DNA of 64,000 bases. It comes from Elusimicrobiota bacterium. Lineage in GTDB: Bacteria > Elusimicrobiota > Elusimicrobia > UBA1565 > UBA9628. The stretch lies in the NCBI GenBank assembly GCA_016218575.1, contig JACRDN010000017.1, positions 186,001 to 250,000 on the forward strand. The letters are read 5' to 3'. Below, piece after piece: positions 8,944 to 16,093 of the stretch. The notes beneath the pieces are model-generated. The model saw only the letters and a program-made list of their open reading frames with translations. It searched no databases and was not told the DNA's origin. How positions within the stretch are numbered: position 1 is the first letter of the stretch; each line of letters opens with the position of its first letter. The position numbers were made by a program, and so were the translations under genes.

Positions 8944-9279
8944 TCAGACTCTGGCCAGATGCGCCAGCACCTCGTTGCTCTCCGCGAGCTTCTTGCGTAG
9001 AATTTCCGCGATCGGCCTCAGGACGCTGAATATTTCGCGATCGCGGACAAAGTAGTAGACCGTCACTTTTTCCTGGCGCGAAGAGAGGATTCCGGCTTGC
9101 CGCAGGATGGCCAGGTGCTTGGAGAGACCCGACTGCTCCACCCCCAGCTCCCTCACCATCTCGCCCACGGAGGATTCCTTGTTCTTCAAGTATTCGATGA
9201 CCTCGAGACGAACGGGGTGGGCCAGGGACTTGAGGAAGTCCGCCTTGATCCTGAAGACCAGCTCTTCATTGTTCGGCAC
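8944..9279 (-). CDS. ArsR-family winged-helix regulator
   Basis: 111 aa, GTG start. Typical ArsR/SmtB winged helix: LAHPVRLEVIEYL, then VGEMVRELGVEQSGLSKHLAILRQAGIL as recognition helix and wing. The alpha-3 metal motif ELCVCDL of arsenic/cadmium sensors is absent, so it is unlikely to be a classical As/Cd sensor. It is transcribed away from the 2-oxoacid oxidoreductase operon, and its own promoter lies inside an inverted repeat in the shared intergenic region, which suggests autorepression and possible control of the divergent operon. Effector unknown. Confidence 0.88.
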   Translation of the reverse strand: MPNNEELVFRIKADFLKSLAHPVRLEVIEYLKNKESSVGEMVRELGVEQSGLSKHLAILRQAGILSSRQEKVTVYYFVRDREIFSVLRPIAEILRKKLAESNEVLAHLARV

Positions 9280-9289
9280 AGTATCTCTA

Positions 9290-9307
9290 CTTGATTATAT
9301 TTTCAAG
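9290..9307 (-). promoter_or_regulatory. Inverted repeat overlapping arsR promoter
   Basis: CTTGA-N8-TCAAG inverted repeat. Its spacer and left arm contain a perfect -10 hexamer on the minus strand (TATAAT, 9299 to 9294), which would start transcription near 9287, 7 nt before the GTG of the ArsR-type gene. A dimeric ArsR-type repressor bound here would block its own promoter. The operon on the other strand starts 65 bp away. Confidence 0.55.
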
Positions 9308-9343
9308 ATAGCATAAAACAGTTCTTGAGTCAACGCGCCTCTC

Positions 9344-9358
9344 TGGCCGCTTCGTTGC
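9344..9358 (+). promoter_or_regulatory. Putative sigma-54 -24/-12 promoter for oxidoreductase operon
   Basis: TGGCCGCTTCGTTGC: GG and GC separated by exactly 10 nt with a TTGC -12 element, matching the sigma-54 consensus TGGCAC-N5-TTGC in its invariant positions. Start site expected about 12 nt downstream (near 9370), only about 2 nt before the ATG at 9372. One of eight such elements in the window. Confidence 0.65.
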
Positions 9359-9371
9359 GCGAGAAATAAGC

Positions 9372-9944
9372 ATGTTTGAGATTCGCTTCCATGGCCGCGG
9401 CGGCCAAGGAACGGTGCTGGCAGCCAAGATCCTGGCCGAGGCGGTCTTGCGCCAAGGGGAGAAGCAGTGCCTGGCCATTCCCGAGTTCGGGGTGGAGCGC
9501 CGCGGGGCTCCCGTCGCCGCCTACGCCCGCCTGAGCGATAAGCCCATCCTCGTGCGCACCCGCATCTACGAGCCGGATGCCTTGGTCGTGCTCGACCCGA
9601 CCTTGTACGCCTCGGACATCCTCAAGGGACTCAAGCCCGGCGGCTTGGTGCTCACCAACGCCGAGAGCGCGTCCCTGCCGCTCCTGGCCGCGCGCGCGCC
9701 TGGGCTGTGCTGGGTGGGGGTGCCGGCCCTGCGCATCGCGCGGGAGCTCAAGCTGGGCTCGGCCGCCAACCCCGTCGTCAACACGGCCATGTGCGGCGCC
9801 GCGGCCGCGGTTTTAAAGCTTTGCGCGCTCGAGCCTCTGCTCTTCTGCGTGCGCGAGGCGGTGCCGGCCAAGGCGGAGGAGAACGCCGAGGCGGCGCGGC
9901 GCGCCTACGATTTCGTCCTGGGGGCGCGGCATGCCTTTTCTTGA
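9372..9944 (+). CDS. 2-oxoacid:ferredoxin oxidoreductase gamma subunit
   Basis: 190 aa. The opening MFEIRFHGRGGQGTVLAAKIL is the signature of the gamma subunit (PorC/VorC/KorC), followed by GVERRGAPVAAYARLSDKPI and NTAMCGAAAAVL. The subunit belongs to the enzyme that oxidatively decarboxylates a 2-oxoacid to an acyl-CoA and reduces ferredoxin in the cytoplasm. First gene of a gamma-delta-alpha-beta operon, the order seen in four-subunit pyruvate and 2-oxoisovalerate enzymes. Substrate cannot be decided from the sequence. It overlaps the delta gene by 14 bp. Reduced ferredoxin could feed the upstream Ehr-type complex, though that link is inference. Confidence 0.92.
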   Translation: MFEIRFHGRGGQGTVLAAKILAEAVLRQGEKQCLAIPEFGVERRGAPVAAYARLSDKPILVRTRIYEPDALVVLDPTLYASDILKGLKPGGLVLTNAESASLPLLAARAPGLCWVGVPALRIARELKLGSAANPVVNTAMCGAAAAVLKLCALEPLLFCVREAVPAKAEENAEAARRAYDFVLGARHAFS

Positions 9945-10212
9945 AGGCGATCCCAAGTCGTTTCCGCGCGTCATCATCTCGGACGGGTCGATGGCCGACA
10001 ACCATACCGGCAACTGGCGCACCATGCGCCCGGTCATCCATGCCGAGTCCTGCACTGGCTGCCAAATCTGCTGGAAGTATTGCCCAGAAGCCTGCGTCCG
10101 GCTGACGGACAAGGTCCCCATTATCGGCATGGACTACTGCAAAGGCTGCGGGATATGCGTCGAGGAGTGCCCAGCCGGCTGCGTCGAGTTCCTGGCCGAG
10201 GCGACGCCATGA
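9931..10212 (+). CDS. 2-oxoacid:ferredoxin oxidoreductase delta subunit (2[4Fe-4S])
   Basis: 93 aa ferredoxin-type subunit (PorD-like). Two complete cluster-binding motifs are visible: CTGCQICWKYCPEAC and CKGCGICVEECPAGC. The N-terminal ~45 residues containing GNWRTMRPVI are the usual PorD lead-in. It carries electrons from the thiamine diphosphate site in alpha/beta to external ferredoxin. Overlaps the gamma gene by 14 bp and the alpha gene by 4 bp (ATGA). Confidence 0.93.
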   Translation: MPFLEGDPKSFPRVIISDGSMADNHTGNWRTMRPVIHAESCTGCQICWKYCPEACVRLTDKVPIIGMDYCKGCGICVEECPAGCVEFLAEATP

Positions 10213-11363
10213 AGAAAGTCCTGATGGGCAACCACGCGGCGGCCGTGGCGGCCAAGCTGGCGCGCGTGCAGGTTGCCGCGGGCTACCCGATAACGCCGCA
10301 GACCCAGGCCTTCGAGCTTCTGGCGGAGATGAAGGCCTCTGGCGAGTTTGCCGGCCAGTTCATCGCCGCCGAGTCCGAGCACTCGGTCATGGCGGCCATC
10401 CTGGGAGCGGCCACGGCCGGAGCGCGGACCTTCACCGCGACCTCCTCCCAAGGCCTGGCGTACATGCACGAGCTTTTGCACTGGGTGGCGGGGGCGCGCC
10501 TTCCCGCGGTCATGATCGACGTGAATCGGGCCCTGGCCGCGCCTTGGAACCTTTGGACGGACCAAACCGATTCCTTATCCCAGCGAGACACGGGCTGGAT
10601 GCAGTTTTACTGCTCGAACAACCAGGAGATCCTCGACACCGTGCTGATGTCCTTCAAGATCGCCGAGCGGGTGATGCTTCCGGCGATGGTGGTGCTCGAC
10701 GGCTTCACCCTCTCGCACAGCTACGAGCCGGTGGACGTTCCGAGCCAGGAGGACGTCGACGCCTTCCTGCCCCCGTTTAACCCCGAGTTCTCTCTCGACC
10801 CGAAGCGGCCCAGGACCTTCGGGGCTCTCGTGGGGCCAAGGGAGTACCTGCGCCTGCGCCGGAGAATGGCCGCGGACATGGCCGAGGCCGAGGACGTCAT
10901 CGAGGAGGTCGGCCAGGAATTCGGCCGCGCCTTCGGCCGCAGCTACGGCCAGCTCGAGACCTATCGGTGCGAGGACGCCGAGACCGTTCTCGTGACCTCC
11001 GGCGCGGTGGGCTCGACCGCCGTGGCCGCGGTGAACGCATTGCGCGAGCGGGGGCTTGCGGCCGGCAACCTGCGCCTGCGGTCATTTAGGCCCTTTCCCG
11101 CCAAGGCCTTGCGCGCCTTTGTCCGCCCGGGCCTGCGCTTGGCCGTGGTGGACCGCAATTACTCGCCGGGAGCGGGGGGGATTTTCGCGCAGGAAATCAA
11201 GGCCGCGCTCCGCCCGGCCTCGGGCATTTGCGTGCGCGGCACCGTGGCGGGGTTGGGCGGGGGCGACATCACCGTGGAACTCCTGCAGGAAGTTTGGCGG
11301 CGCGCGCACGATGCCCCTCTGAGCGCGTCAGAGGCCGAAACCTGGGCGGAGGACTCCAGATGA
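10209..11363 (+). CDS. 2-oxoacid:ferredoxin oxidoreductase alpha subunit
   Basis: 384 aa, the usual length of a separate PorA/VorA subunit. Landmarks are the N-terminal GNHAAAVAAKLARVQVAAGYPITPQTQ region (family landmark AGYPITPQT), ESEHSVMAAILGAATAGARTFTATSSQG and the domain II transketolase C-terminal-like region around residues 255-375. Start ATG at 10209 overlaps the delta stop. Together with the beta subunit it forms the thiamine diphosphate site. Confidence 0.93.
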   Translation: MKKVLMGNHAAAVAAKLARVQVAAGYPITPQTQAFELLAEMKASGEFAGQFIAAESEHSVMAAILGAATAGARTFTATSSQGLAYMHELLHWVAGARLPAVMIDVNRALAAPWNLWTDQTDSLSQRDTGWMQFYCSNNQEILDTVLMSFKIAERVMLPAMVVLDGFTLSHSYEPVDVPSQEDVDAFLPPFNPEFSLDPKRPRTFGALVGPREYLRLRRRMAADMAEAEDVIEEVGQEFGRAFGRSYGQLETYRCEDAETVLVTSGAVGSTAVAAVNALRERGLAAGNLRLRSFRPFPAKALRAFVRPGLRLAVVDRNYSPGAGGIFAQEIKAALRPASGICVRGTVAGLGGGDITVELLQEVWRRAHDAPLSASEAETWAEDSR

Positions 11364-12223
11364 AGACCTCGATCCCGCCCCAGGAGCTGATGCGCTCCGG
11401 GCATCTCGCCTGCCAGGGCTGCGGCGCGACGCTGGCCATGCGCTACGCGCTCAAGGGCCTGGGAGAGAAGACCGTTTTCGTGATTCCGGCCTGCTGTTGG
11501 ACGATCTTGGCCGGTCCGGCGCCTAAAAGCTCCATAGACCTGCCCGTCCTGCACAGCCCCTTCGCCGCGGCCGCGGCCGCGGCCACCGGGGTCAAGGCCG
11601 GGCTTGTCGCCCGCGGCGACCGCGAGACTATGGTCGTGGCCTGGGCCGGCGATGGCGGCACCTTCGACATCGGCCTGCAGGCCCTTTCCGGGGCGGCAGA
11701 GCGCGACGAGAACTTCCTTTACGTCTGCTACGACAACGAGGCCTACATGAACACGGGGGTCCAGCGCAGCGGGGGCACCCCCGAGGGCTCGTGGACGATG
11801 TCGACGCCCGGCGCCCGCGGCAGCCCCCGCCCCAAGAAGGACTTGGACGCGATCGTCTTGGCCCACCACATCCCCTATTTCGCCACGGCCACGCCGGCCT
11901 ATGCCGAGGATATGACGCGCAAGTTCGCCAAGGCGCGGGCCGTCAAGGGCTTCCGCTTCATCCGCGTGCTGTCCCCTTGCCCTCCGGGATGGAAGAGCGA
12001 CCCGAAAGACAGCGTGCGTTTGTCGCGATTGGCGGTTCAAACAGGGTTGTTTCGGCTCTACGAGGTGGAGAACGGTGTTGCCCGCGTCAACGTTCCGGTG
12101 CCCAGGCGCAAGCCGGTGGGAGACTACCTGCGCGCCCAAGGCCGCTTCAAGGGTTTGACGCCGGAGATGGAGCAACGGATGCAGCGGGGCGTGGACGCGC
12201 TTTGGGATGGAGTGGGGAAATGA
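11360..12223 (+). CDS. 2-oxoacid:ferredoxin oxidoreductase beta subunit (ThDP-binding)
   Basis: 287 aa. Contains the GHLACQGCGATLAMRYAL cysteine motif of the PorB cluster site, and the thiamine diphosphate motif beginning WAGDGGTFDIG and continuing to the DNEAYMNTGVQRSGGTP region (GDG-x~30-N pattern). Binds ThDP and a [4Fe-4S] cluster. Overlaps alpha and the following small gene by 4 bp each, so the operon extends at least to 12408. Confidence 0.93.
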   Translation: MKTSIPPQELMRSGHLACQGCGATLAMRYALKGLGEKTVFVIPACCWTILAGPAPKSSIDLPVLHSPFAAAAAAATGVKAGLVARGDRETMVVAWAGDGGTFDIGLQALSGAAERDENFLYVCYDNEAYMNTGVQRSGGTPEGSWTMSTPGARGSPRPKKDLDAIVLAHHIPYFATATPAYAEDMTRKFAKARAVKGFRFIRVLSPCPPGWKSDPKDSVRLSRLAVQTGLFRLYEVENGVARVNVPVPRRKPVGDYLRAQGRFKGLTPEMEQRMQRGVDALWDGVGK

Positions 12224-12408
12224 AAAATAAAGCCAAGACGAGGCGGTGCGTCGAGTGCCGCTATTGCGAGCTGGAGGCCGATAGCCTGGGCAGGACGCGC
12301 AACGTCTGCACGCACCGCCGCAAGCGCGCCCTTCCGGCCAACGTCACCTCCCGCCCTGCCTGCGCCAATTTCAAGCGGCCCCCGCTCGGCGGGCATTGGG
12401 GGCCGTAG
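12220..12408 (+). CDS. Small five-cysteine protein (paralogue of 20305-20475)
   Basis: 62 aa basic protein of unknown function that starts inside the stop of the oxidoreductase beta gene (ATGA). Cysteine spacing is C-x2-C-x2-C-x13-C-x17-C-x2-F. A second protein at 20305-20475 has the same spacing except x16 in the last gap. The pattern suggests a small metal or Fe-S binding domain. I do not recognise the family. Coupling to a ferredoxin-dependent enzyme here and to cytochrome genes in the other copy suggests a redox or assembly role, which is only inference. Confidence 0.7.
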   Translation: MKNKAKTRRCVECRYCELEADSLGRTRNVCTHRRKRALPANVTSRPACANFKRPPLGGHWGP

Positions 12409-12431
12409 GCCGGTTTCTTCTAGGAGGATAG

Positions 12432-12890
12432 ATGGAAAAACAGCAAGACGAGCCCCAGGACCGAGTCTCGGAGTTTTTTGAACGGGATCATAGGGAGATA
12501 GACGCGCTTTTGGCGGATGTCGCCTTCGACTCCGGCCGGGAGGCCGCAGCCAAATTCGCGGAGTTCGACGCGCGGCTCGAGCGCCATATCCGCTGGGAGG
12601 AGAGCATTCTTTTCCCGGCTGTGGCCAGGAACGCTCCGGATTTGGCGATGGGCCCCATTCGGGTCATGAGCATGGAGCATGAGCTGATCCGGGAGGGCAA
12701 GACGGGAGCCCTCGCGGCCCTAAACGCATGCGACGCAAAGCGCGCTCGGCAATTCGTGGAAGCGATGGAGAGAGTCTTGCGCGACCACAACTTCAAAGAG
12801 GAGCAATTCCTCTATCCCGCTTGCGACAATCTGCTGTCCATGGAGGAACGGCGGATCGTGCTCCAGCAGGTCCGGAGCGGGACGGCTTAA
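12432..12890 (+). CDS. Hemerythrin HHE-domain protein
   Basis: 152 aa. The HHE cation-binding fold is seen as ERDHREIDALL (first helix), LERHIRWEESILFP (second), MSMEHELIREGK (third) and RDHNFKEEQFLYPACD (fourth), giving the His/Glu ligands of a di-iron centre. Such proteins bind O2 or respond to NO or iron stress. Located 23 bp downstream of the small Cys-rich gene with a good AGGAGG sequence ahead of its ATG. Ends 54 bp before the OsmC-like start. Confidence 0.9.
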   Translation: MEKQQDEPQDRVSEFFERDHREIDALLADVAFDSGREAAAKFAEFDARLERHIRWEESILFPAVARNAPDLAMGPIRVMSMEHELIREGKTGALAALNACDAKRARQFVEAMERVLRDHNFKEEQFLYPACDNLLSMEERRIVLQQVRSGTA

Positions 12891-12903
12891 TCCCTCGGCC
12901 GAG

Positions 12904-12918
12904 AGGCTTTTTCGTTGC
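12904..12918 (+). promoter_or_regulatory. Putative sigma-54 -24/-12 promoter for OsmC-like gene
   Basis: AGGCTTTTTCGTTGC, GG-N10-GC with TTGC. Expected start near 12930, leaving a ~15-nt leader that contains GGAGGG before the ATG at 12945. This is the only one of the eight elements with a normal leader and Shine-Dalgarno. Confidence 0.5.
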
Positions 12919-12944
12919 GTGAGGCAATCGCGGAGGGCCGCCAT

Positions 12945-13349
12945 ATGGAAATCAAGATCAAGTTTCCCGGAAACAGGCGGGTGTCCGCCGAGGTGAGGGG
13001 CTTTACGGTATCCACGGATCAGCCCCGGGAGGCGGGCGGGGACGCGAGCGCGCCCGGGCCGTTTGACCTATTCCTGGCCTCCATCGGGACCTGCGCGGGG
13101 ATTTTCGCCTTGGGCTTCTGCCAGAAGCGGGGCATCGCCACGGAAGGGCTGGAGCTGGTGGAGACCGCGGACTGGGATGAGGCGGGGCACAGGGTCTGCA
13201 AGGTTTCCCTCGAGATCCTCCTCCCGCCGGGATTCCCGGAAAAATATCGAGAGGGCATCGTCAACGCCGTCAATCTTTGCACGGTGAAGAAGCACATCCT
13301 CGAGCCCCCCATCTTCCAGACTCGGGCCAACCGGCGCCCTCCGGCTTGA
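12945..13349 (+). CDS. OsmC/Ohr-family protein
   Basis: 134 aa counting from the ATG at 12945, which has GGAGGG 8 bp upstream; a TTG at 12915 in the same frame would add ten residues but lies at the promoter element. OsmC-fold features: SAPGPFDLFLASIGTCAGIFALGFCQKRGI with the first peroxidatic-type cysteine in GTC, and NAVNLCTVKKHI with the second cysteine. OsmC/Ohr proteins reduce organic hydroperoxides with these two cysteines. Possibly involved in oxidative or nitrosative defence next to the hemerythrin. Confidence 0.85.
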   Translation: MEIKIKFPGNRRVSAEVRGFTVSTDQPREAGGDASAPGPFDLFLASIGTCAGIFALGFCQKRGIATEGLELVETADWDEAGHRVCKVSLEILLPPGFPEKYREGIVNAVNLCTVKKHILEPPIFQTRANRRPPA

Positions 13350-13375
13350 CATAGCACCCAGCCCTTTTAAAACAG

Positions 13376-13381
13376 TATAAT
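13376..13381 (+). promoter_or_regulatory. -10 element of crcB leader
   Basis: Perfect TATAAT; start site would be near 13388, upstream of the fluoride aptamer. A TTGACA at 13346-13351 is 24 nt away, too far for a normal -35, so the -35 contact is probably weak or elsewhere. Confidence 0.45.
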
Positions 13382-13425
13382 CATTTTTTGGAGCAGCGGA
13401 GGACGGCGGCCTGGCCCCCGCTGCC

Positions 13426-13478
13426 AGGGCGATGGAGTTCGCCCCACAACCGCCCGGAAACGGGCTGATGACTCCTAC
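13426..13478 (+). promoter_or_regulatory. Fluoride riboswitch (crcB motif) aptamer
   Basis: Contains the conserved GGGCGATGGAGTTCGCC hairpin and the downstream CTGATGACTCCTAC segment that form the pseudoknotted fluoride aptamer. A further stem (GCAGCGG at 13393-13399 with CCGCTGC at 13418-13424) precedes it. The aptamer 3' end overlaps the left arm of a terminator hairpin, and the next gene is the fluoride channel crcB, so fluoride binding should prevent termination. Confidence 0.92.
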
Positions 13479-13502
13479 CGAAACGGTAGGGGTCTTTTTT
13501 TT
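13473..13502 (+). terminator. Riboswitch-controlled intrinsic terminator
   Basis: Hairpin CCTACC / GGTAGG with a GAAAC loop followed by a run of eight T bases. Its left arm includes the aptamer's TCCTAC sequence, so aptamer and terminator are mutually exclusive: the expression platform of the fluoride riboswitch. The crcB start codon lies 9 bp beyond. Confidence 0.9.
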
Positions 13503-13511
13503 GAGGTAAGC

Positions 13512-13886
13512 ATGGATAAGGCGATATGTCTCGGCGCGGGCAGCCTGATGGGGGGGATCGCGCGGTATCTTTTGGCGACCGCCGTTCATTCGCACGCCGG
13601 CGCGTCGTTTCCTTACGGCACTCTCGCGGTGAATATCAGCGGCTGTTTCGCGATCGGTCTGTTCGACAGCTGGGCCGGCGCCAAGGGATTGTCGGGGCCG
13701 GCCGGCCGCCTGTTTTTCATGACGGGATTCTGCGGAGCGTACACGACATTCTCCACTTTGATTTTCGAAACCGCGTATCTCGTCAACGACGGTCAGTTGT
13801 TGCGCGCCTTCGCCAACTACGCCGGAAGCGGCGTCCTGGGGTTTGTTTTCTTCCGGCTCGGCTCTTGGCTGGGAGGCGTAGTTTAG
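13512..13886 (+). CDS. crcB: Fluoride channel CrcB/FluC
   Basis: 124 aa membrane protein with four helices. Motifs: GAGSLMGGIARYLL in helix 1, PYGTLAVNISGCFAIGLF with the channel asparagine in helix 2, and TGFCGAYTTFSTLIFE in helix 3, containing the conserved phenylalanine/threonine region. CrcB dimers export fluoride passively across the inner membrane. Directly preceded by a fluoride riboswitch and followed after 24 bp by a DUF190 gene, a common partner of CrcB. Short TTGAGG ribosome-binding sequence before ATG. Confidence 0.95.
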   Translation: MDKAICLGAGSLMGGIARYLLATAVHSHAGASFPYGTLAVNISGCFAIGLFDSWAGAKGLSGPAGRLFFMTGFCGAYTTFSTLIFETAYLVNDGQLLRAFANYAGSGVLGFVFFRLGSWLGGVV

Positions 13887-13910
13887 GGCTCGCAGCCCTT
13901 AGGAGGGACC

Positions 13911-14279
13911 ATGAAACTAGAAGGTGAGCAGAAGCTGCTGCGTGTGTTCATCGGGGAGCAGGACAAGTGGAACCATGCTCCCCTGTACGAGGCGATCGTC
14001 AACGAGGCCCGCCGGCTGGGGATGGCGGGCGCCACCGTGATAAAAGGCTTCCAGGGCTTCGGCTGCAAGGCGCACCTGCATACGGCGAAGCTTCTCGAGC
14101 TTTCCTACGATTTGCCGATCGTCATCGAAATCGTGGACGCGGAGGAGCGCATCAAGAAGCTCCTGCCCAAGCTCGACGAGATGATCTCGGAAGGGCTGGT
14201 CACGGTCGAGAAGGTCCACGTCTGTCTGTACCGGGCCGACGGCTCCAAGGGCCGCACGAAGAAATCTCCGGCGGAGTAA
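13911..14279 (+). CDS. DUF190 (PII-like) protein
   Basis: 122 aa. Recognisable by EGEQKLLRVFIGEQDKWNHAPLYEAIV and ARRLGMAGATVIKGFQGFG, typical DUF190 sequences with a PII-like ferredoxin fold. Proteins of this family are often encoded next to crcB and presumably bind a nucleotide or regulate the channel, but their role is not established. Strong Shine-Dalgarno TTAGGAGGG ahead of ATG. Last gene under the fluoride riboswitch. Confidence 0.88.
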   Translation: MKLEGEQKLLRVFIGEQDKWNHAPLYEAIVNEARRLGMAGATVIKGFQGFGCKAHLHTAKLLELSYDLPIVIEIVDAEERIKKLLPKLDEMISEGLVTVEKVHVCLYRADGSKGRTKKSPAE

Positions 14280-14318
14280 ATAGGGGCCTTATGTCGCAAG
14301 CCCTAACGCCGTCGAGCA

Positions 14319-14358
14319 GTTGTCCACCAAAACTTCGCGGGAAGTTTCTGTGGATAAC
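14319..14358. other. Nested inverted repeat in the 14280-14540 gap
   Basis: GTTGTCCAC (14319-14327) pairs with GTGGATAAC (14350-14358) with one G-T wobble, and AACTTC/GAAGTT (14331-14346) pairs inside. It could be a transcription terminator without a T-run for the crcB-DUF190 unit. TGTGGATAA at 14349-14357 is also a perfect reverse DnaA box, but alone it is not evidence of an origin. The rest of this 261-bp gap holds a short reading frame at 14406 and a promoter element. Confidence 0.4.
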
Positions 14359-14405
14359 TTCGGCTCCTTGAGAGGAACCGCCCCCAAGGGTAACCTTCCC
14401 TCCCC

Positions 14406-14507
14406 ATGGGGAATATCGCGGCCCGTCTGGAGCTGCTGATCTCCGACCGCAAACCCGGCTATCGTCCCGGAGAGAAGATAGCTGGCCGGGTGCGCCTCGT
14501 GGGCTGA
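14406..14507 (+). pseudogene. 33-codon ORF resembling an arrestin-domain start
   Basis: An ATG-initiated 33-residue frame ending at TGA 14505-14507. The stretch LELLISDRKPGYRPGEKIAG looks like the first strands of an arrestin-like/Spo0M-type domain (PGExxxG), but the frame stops right after. Either a remnant of a deleted gene or chance. It ends 6 bp before the hemA promoter element. Confidence 0.25.
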
Positions 14508-14512
14508 TAGCG

Positions 14513-14527
14513 TGGTCGTTACGTTGC
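14513..14527 (+). promoter_or_regulatory. Putative sigma-54 -24/-12 promoter for hemA operon
   Basis: TGGTCGTTACGTTGC, GG-N10-GC with TTGC. Expected start near 14539, two bases before the GTG at 14541. Confidence 0.6.
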
Positions 14528-14540
14528 AAGACAATGGGGC

Positions 14541-15590
14541 GTGCCAAGCCCAGGCGAGACGTTCTTCGAGACAGGTCTAAACCACCTCAGCGCCCCCGTC
14601 GGCTGCCGCGAGCGTCTGGCTTGCGCGCAGTCCCTTCAGCAATCCCTCGCGCGCCTGCGCGCCGAGGCGGAGCTGGCGCAGATGGTGGTCTTGTCCACCT
14701 GCAGCCGCTTCGAGCTCTACGCCTGCTCCGGCAATCCCGCGGCCCCGGACATGGTTTCAGCCTGGTTTGAGCAAAGAGGCGGGCGGGAGGCGGACCCCTT
14801 CATTTCCAAGCGCGCCGGAGAGGAGGCCCTGCTTCATTTATTCCGCGTCGCGGCGGGGCTTGAGTCCTGGATCCTGGGGGAGAGCGAGATCCTGGCGCAA
14901 GTCAAGAAGGCCTACCATGAGGCGGCCTCGACCGGCCGGACCGGGCCCGAGATCAACCGCATTTTCCAGAGCGCGATCGCCGCCGGCAAGGAGGTTCGGA
15001 CCCGGACCGCGATCCAGAATGGAATCCGGTCCATAGGAGGGGCCGTGGCCCTCCTGGCGGGAAGGATTTTCGGCCCGGAGCGGAGCGGACAGGCGGTGGT
15101 GTTCGGGGCTGGAGAAGCCGCCGAGGCGGCGATTCGGCATCTGGCCGCCAAGAATTTCAGCCGGATCGCGGTCGCCAACCGGACGCTGGGCAAGGCCGAG
15201 GAGCTGGCCCTGCGCTTCTCGGGCCGCGCTGTCGCCTTCGAGGCGGGGCTCGAGATGCTGGCCGAGGCCGATGTCGCGGTGTTCTCGACCTCCTGCCCCA
15301 GCCCTTTCGTGGAGCCTTCGTGGCTCAAGCTTAAGCTGGCCCGGCGCAAGAAGCCTCTTTTCCTCATCGATCTAGGCTTGCCCCGCAACGTAAATCCCGA
15401 ATGTGCTAGGCTTTCAGGCGTCTACCTATACGATCTGGACGACTTGAGGGGGGTGGTCGCAAAAAGCATGGAGCGAAAGGAGGACAGCGCCAAACAGGCT
15501 CAAGTCATCGTCGAGGGCGCGGCGGCCAAATGCCTGGAGCAGTTTGCCAAGGCGCGGGCCCTGCGCGCCCGCGAAGAGGTGGTGTCATGA
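14541..15590 (+). CDS. hemA: Glutamyl-tRNA reductase
   Basis: 349 aa, GTG start. Reduces glutamyl-tRNA to glutamate-1-semialdehyde with NADPH, the first step of C5 heme synthesis. The catalytic cysteine motif STCSRFELYA is present (Cys54), as are LFRVAAGLESWILGESEILAQVK and the NADP-binding VFGAGEAAEAAIRHL. It is shorter than the ~420 aa of many HemA proteins, with a reduced C-terminal dimerisation domain. It opens a run of cytochrome genes and overlaps the next gene by 4 bp, consistent with heme demand for the cytochromes. No hemL, hemB or hemC is in the window. Confidence 0.93.
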   Translation: MPSPGETFFETGLNHLSAPVGCRERLACAQSLQQSLARLRAEAELAQMVVLSTCSRFELYACSGNPAAPDMVSAWFEQRGGREADPFISKRAGEEALLHLFRVAAGLESWILGESEILAQVKKAYHEAASTGRTGPEINRIFQSAIAAGKEVRTRTAIQNGIRSIGGAVALLAGRIFGPERSGQAVVFGAGEAAEAAIRHLAAKNFSRIAVANRTLGKAEELALRFSGRAVAFEAGLEMLAEADVAVFSTSCPSPFVEPSWLKLKLARRKKPLFLIDLGLPRNVNPECARLSGVYLYDLDDLRGVVAKSMERKEDSAKQAQVIVEGAAAKCLEQFAKARALRAREEVVS

Positions 15591-16093
15591 ATCCAATTCG
15601 AGCCGGGTTTGTCGTTCTGGCCGTCGCGGTCCTGGCGGAGGCCGCGTTCTCCCCCGAGCAGCTTAAGGCCAAGTATTACTACGACCTCGGGCCGGGTCAA
15701 GTGGACGTGTCCTCCTATCCCGAGGCCCAGAGAGCCAATTACGCGGTCTTCTCCAAGACCTGCTCCCAGTGCCACACCTTGGCCCGGCCCATCAACTCGC
15801 CGATAAAGTATCGGCGGGACTGGAACCGCTACGTCGAGCGCATGCATGCCAGATCCAGCGGCGCGGGCAAGCCTTTCGCGCGGGAGGATACCAAGGCCAT
15901 CGTTGATTTCCTTTCGTACGATTCCCGCGTCCGCAAGATCGGAAGGCGGGCCGAGTTCGAGGAGAGATCGGCCTTCCTCAAGAAGCTATTTGAGGAGGTC
16001 CTCGCCGCCCGGCGCAAGGCTGAGGAGGAATCCAACCTGAAAAAGGCTCGGCCCTATTTCGATCCGGCGTCGGTGACGCCGCGGGAACAATGA
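15587..16093 (+). CDS. Exported monoheme cytochrome c (paralogue of 31187-31771)
   Basis: 168 aa with an N-terminal signal peptide (to about residue 20) and one CSQCH heme site. The sequence around it, DVSSYPEAQRANY...CSQCHTLARPIN, is almost repeated in the protein encoded just before nosZ (31187-31771), so the two form a small paralogous family. C-terminal half is charged and helical, without a second heme. Likely a periplasmic electron carrier. Overlaps hemA by 4 bp and the Crp gene by 4 bp. Confidence 0.85.
   Translation: MNPIRAGFVVLAVAVLAEAAFSPEQLKAKYYYDLGPGQVDVSSYPEAQRANYAVFSKTCSQCHTLARPINSPIKYRRDWNRYVERMHARSSGAGKPFAREDTKAIVDFLSYDSRVRKIGRRAEFEERSAFLKKLFEEVLAARRKAEEESNLKKARPYFDPASVTPREQ

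Noticed and set aside
8944-9279. Arsenic or cadmium resistance operon
   Set aside because: The ArsR-type protein lacks the metal-binding cysteine motif and no ars or cad gene is nearby.
13346-13381. Standard sigma-70 promoter TTGACA/TATAAT for crcB
   Set aside because: The two boxes are 24 bp apart, too far for a normal promoter; only the -10 is kept.
14319-14358. Replication origin from a DnaA box
   Set aside because: Only one perfect box is present and it is part of an inverted repeat. No dnaA or dnaN nearby and no AT-rich region.
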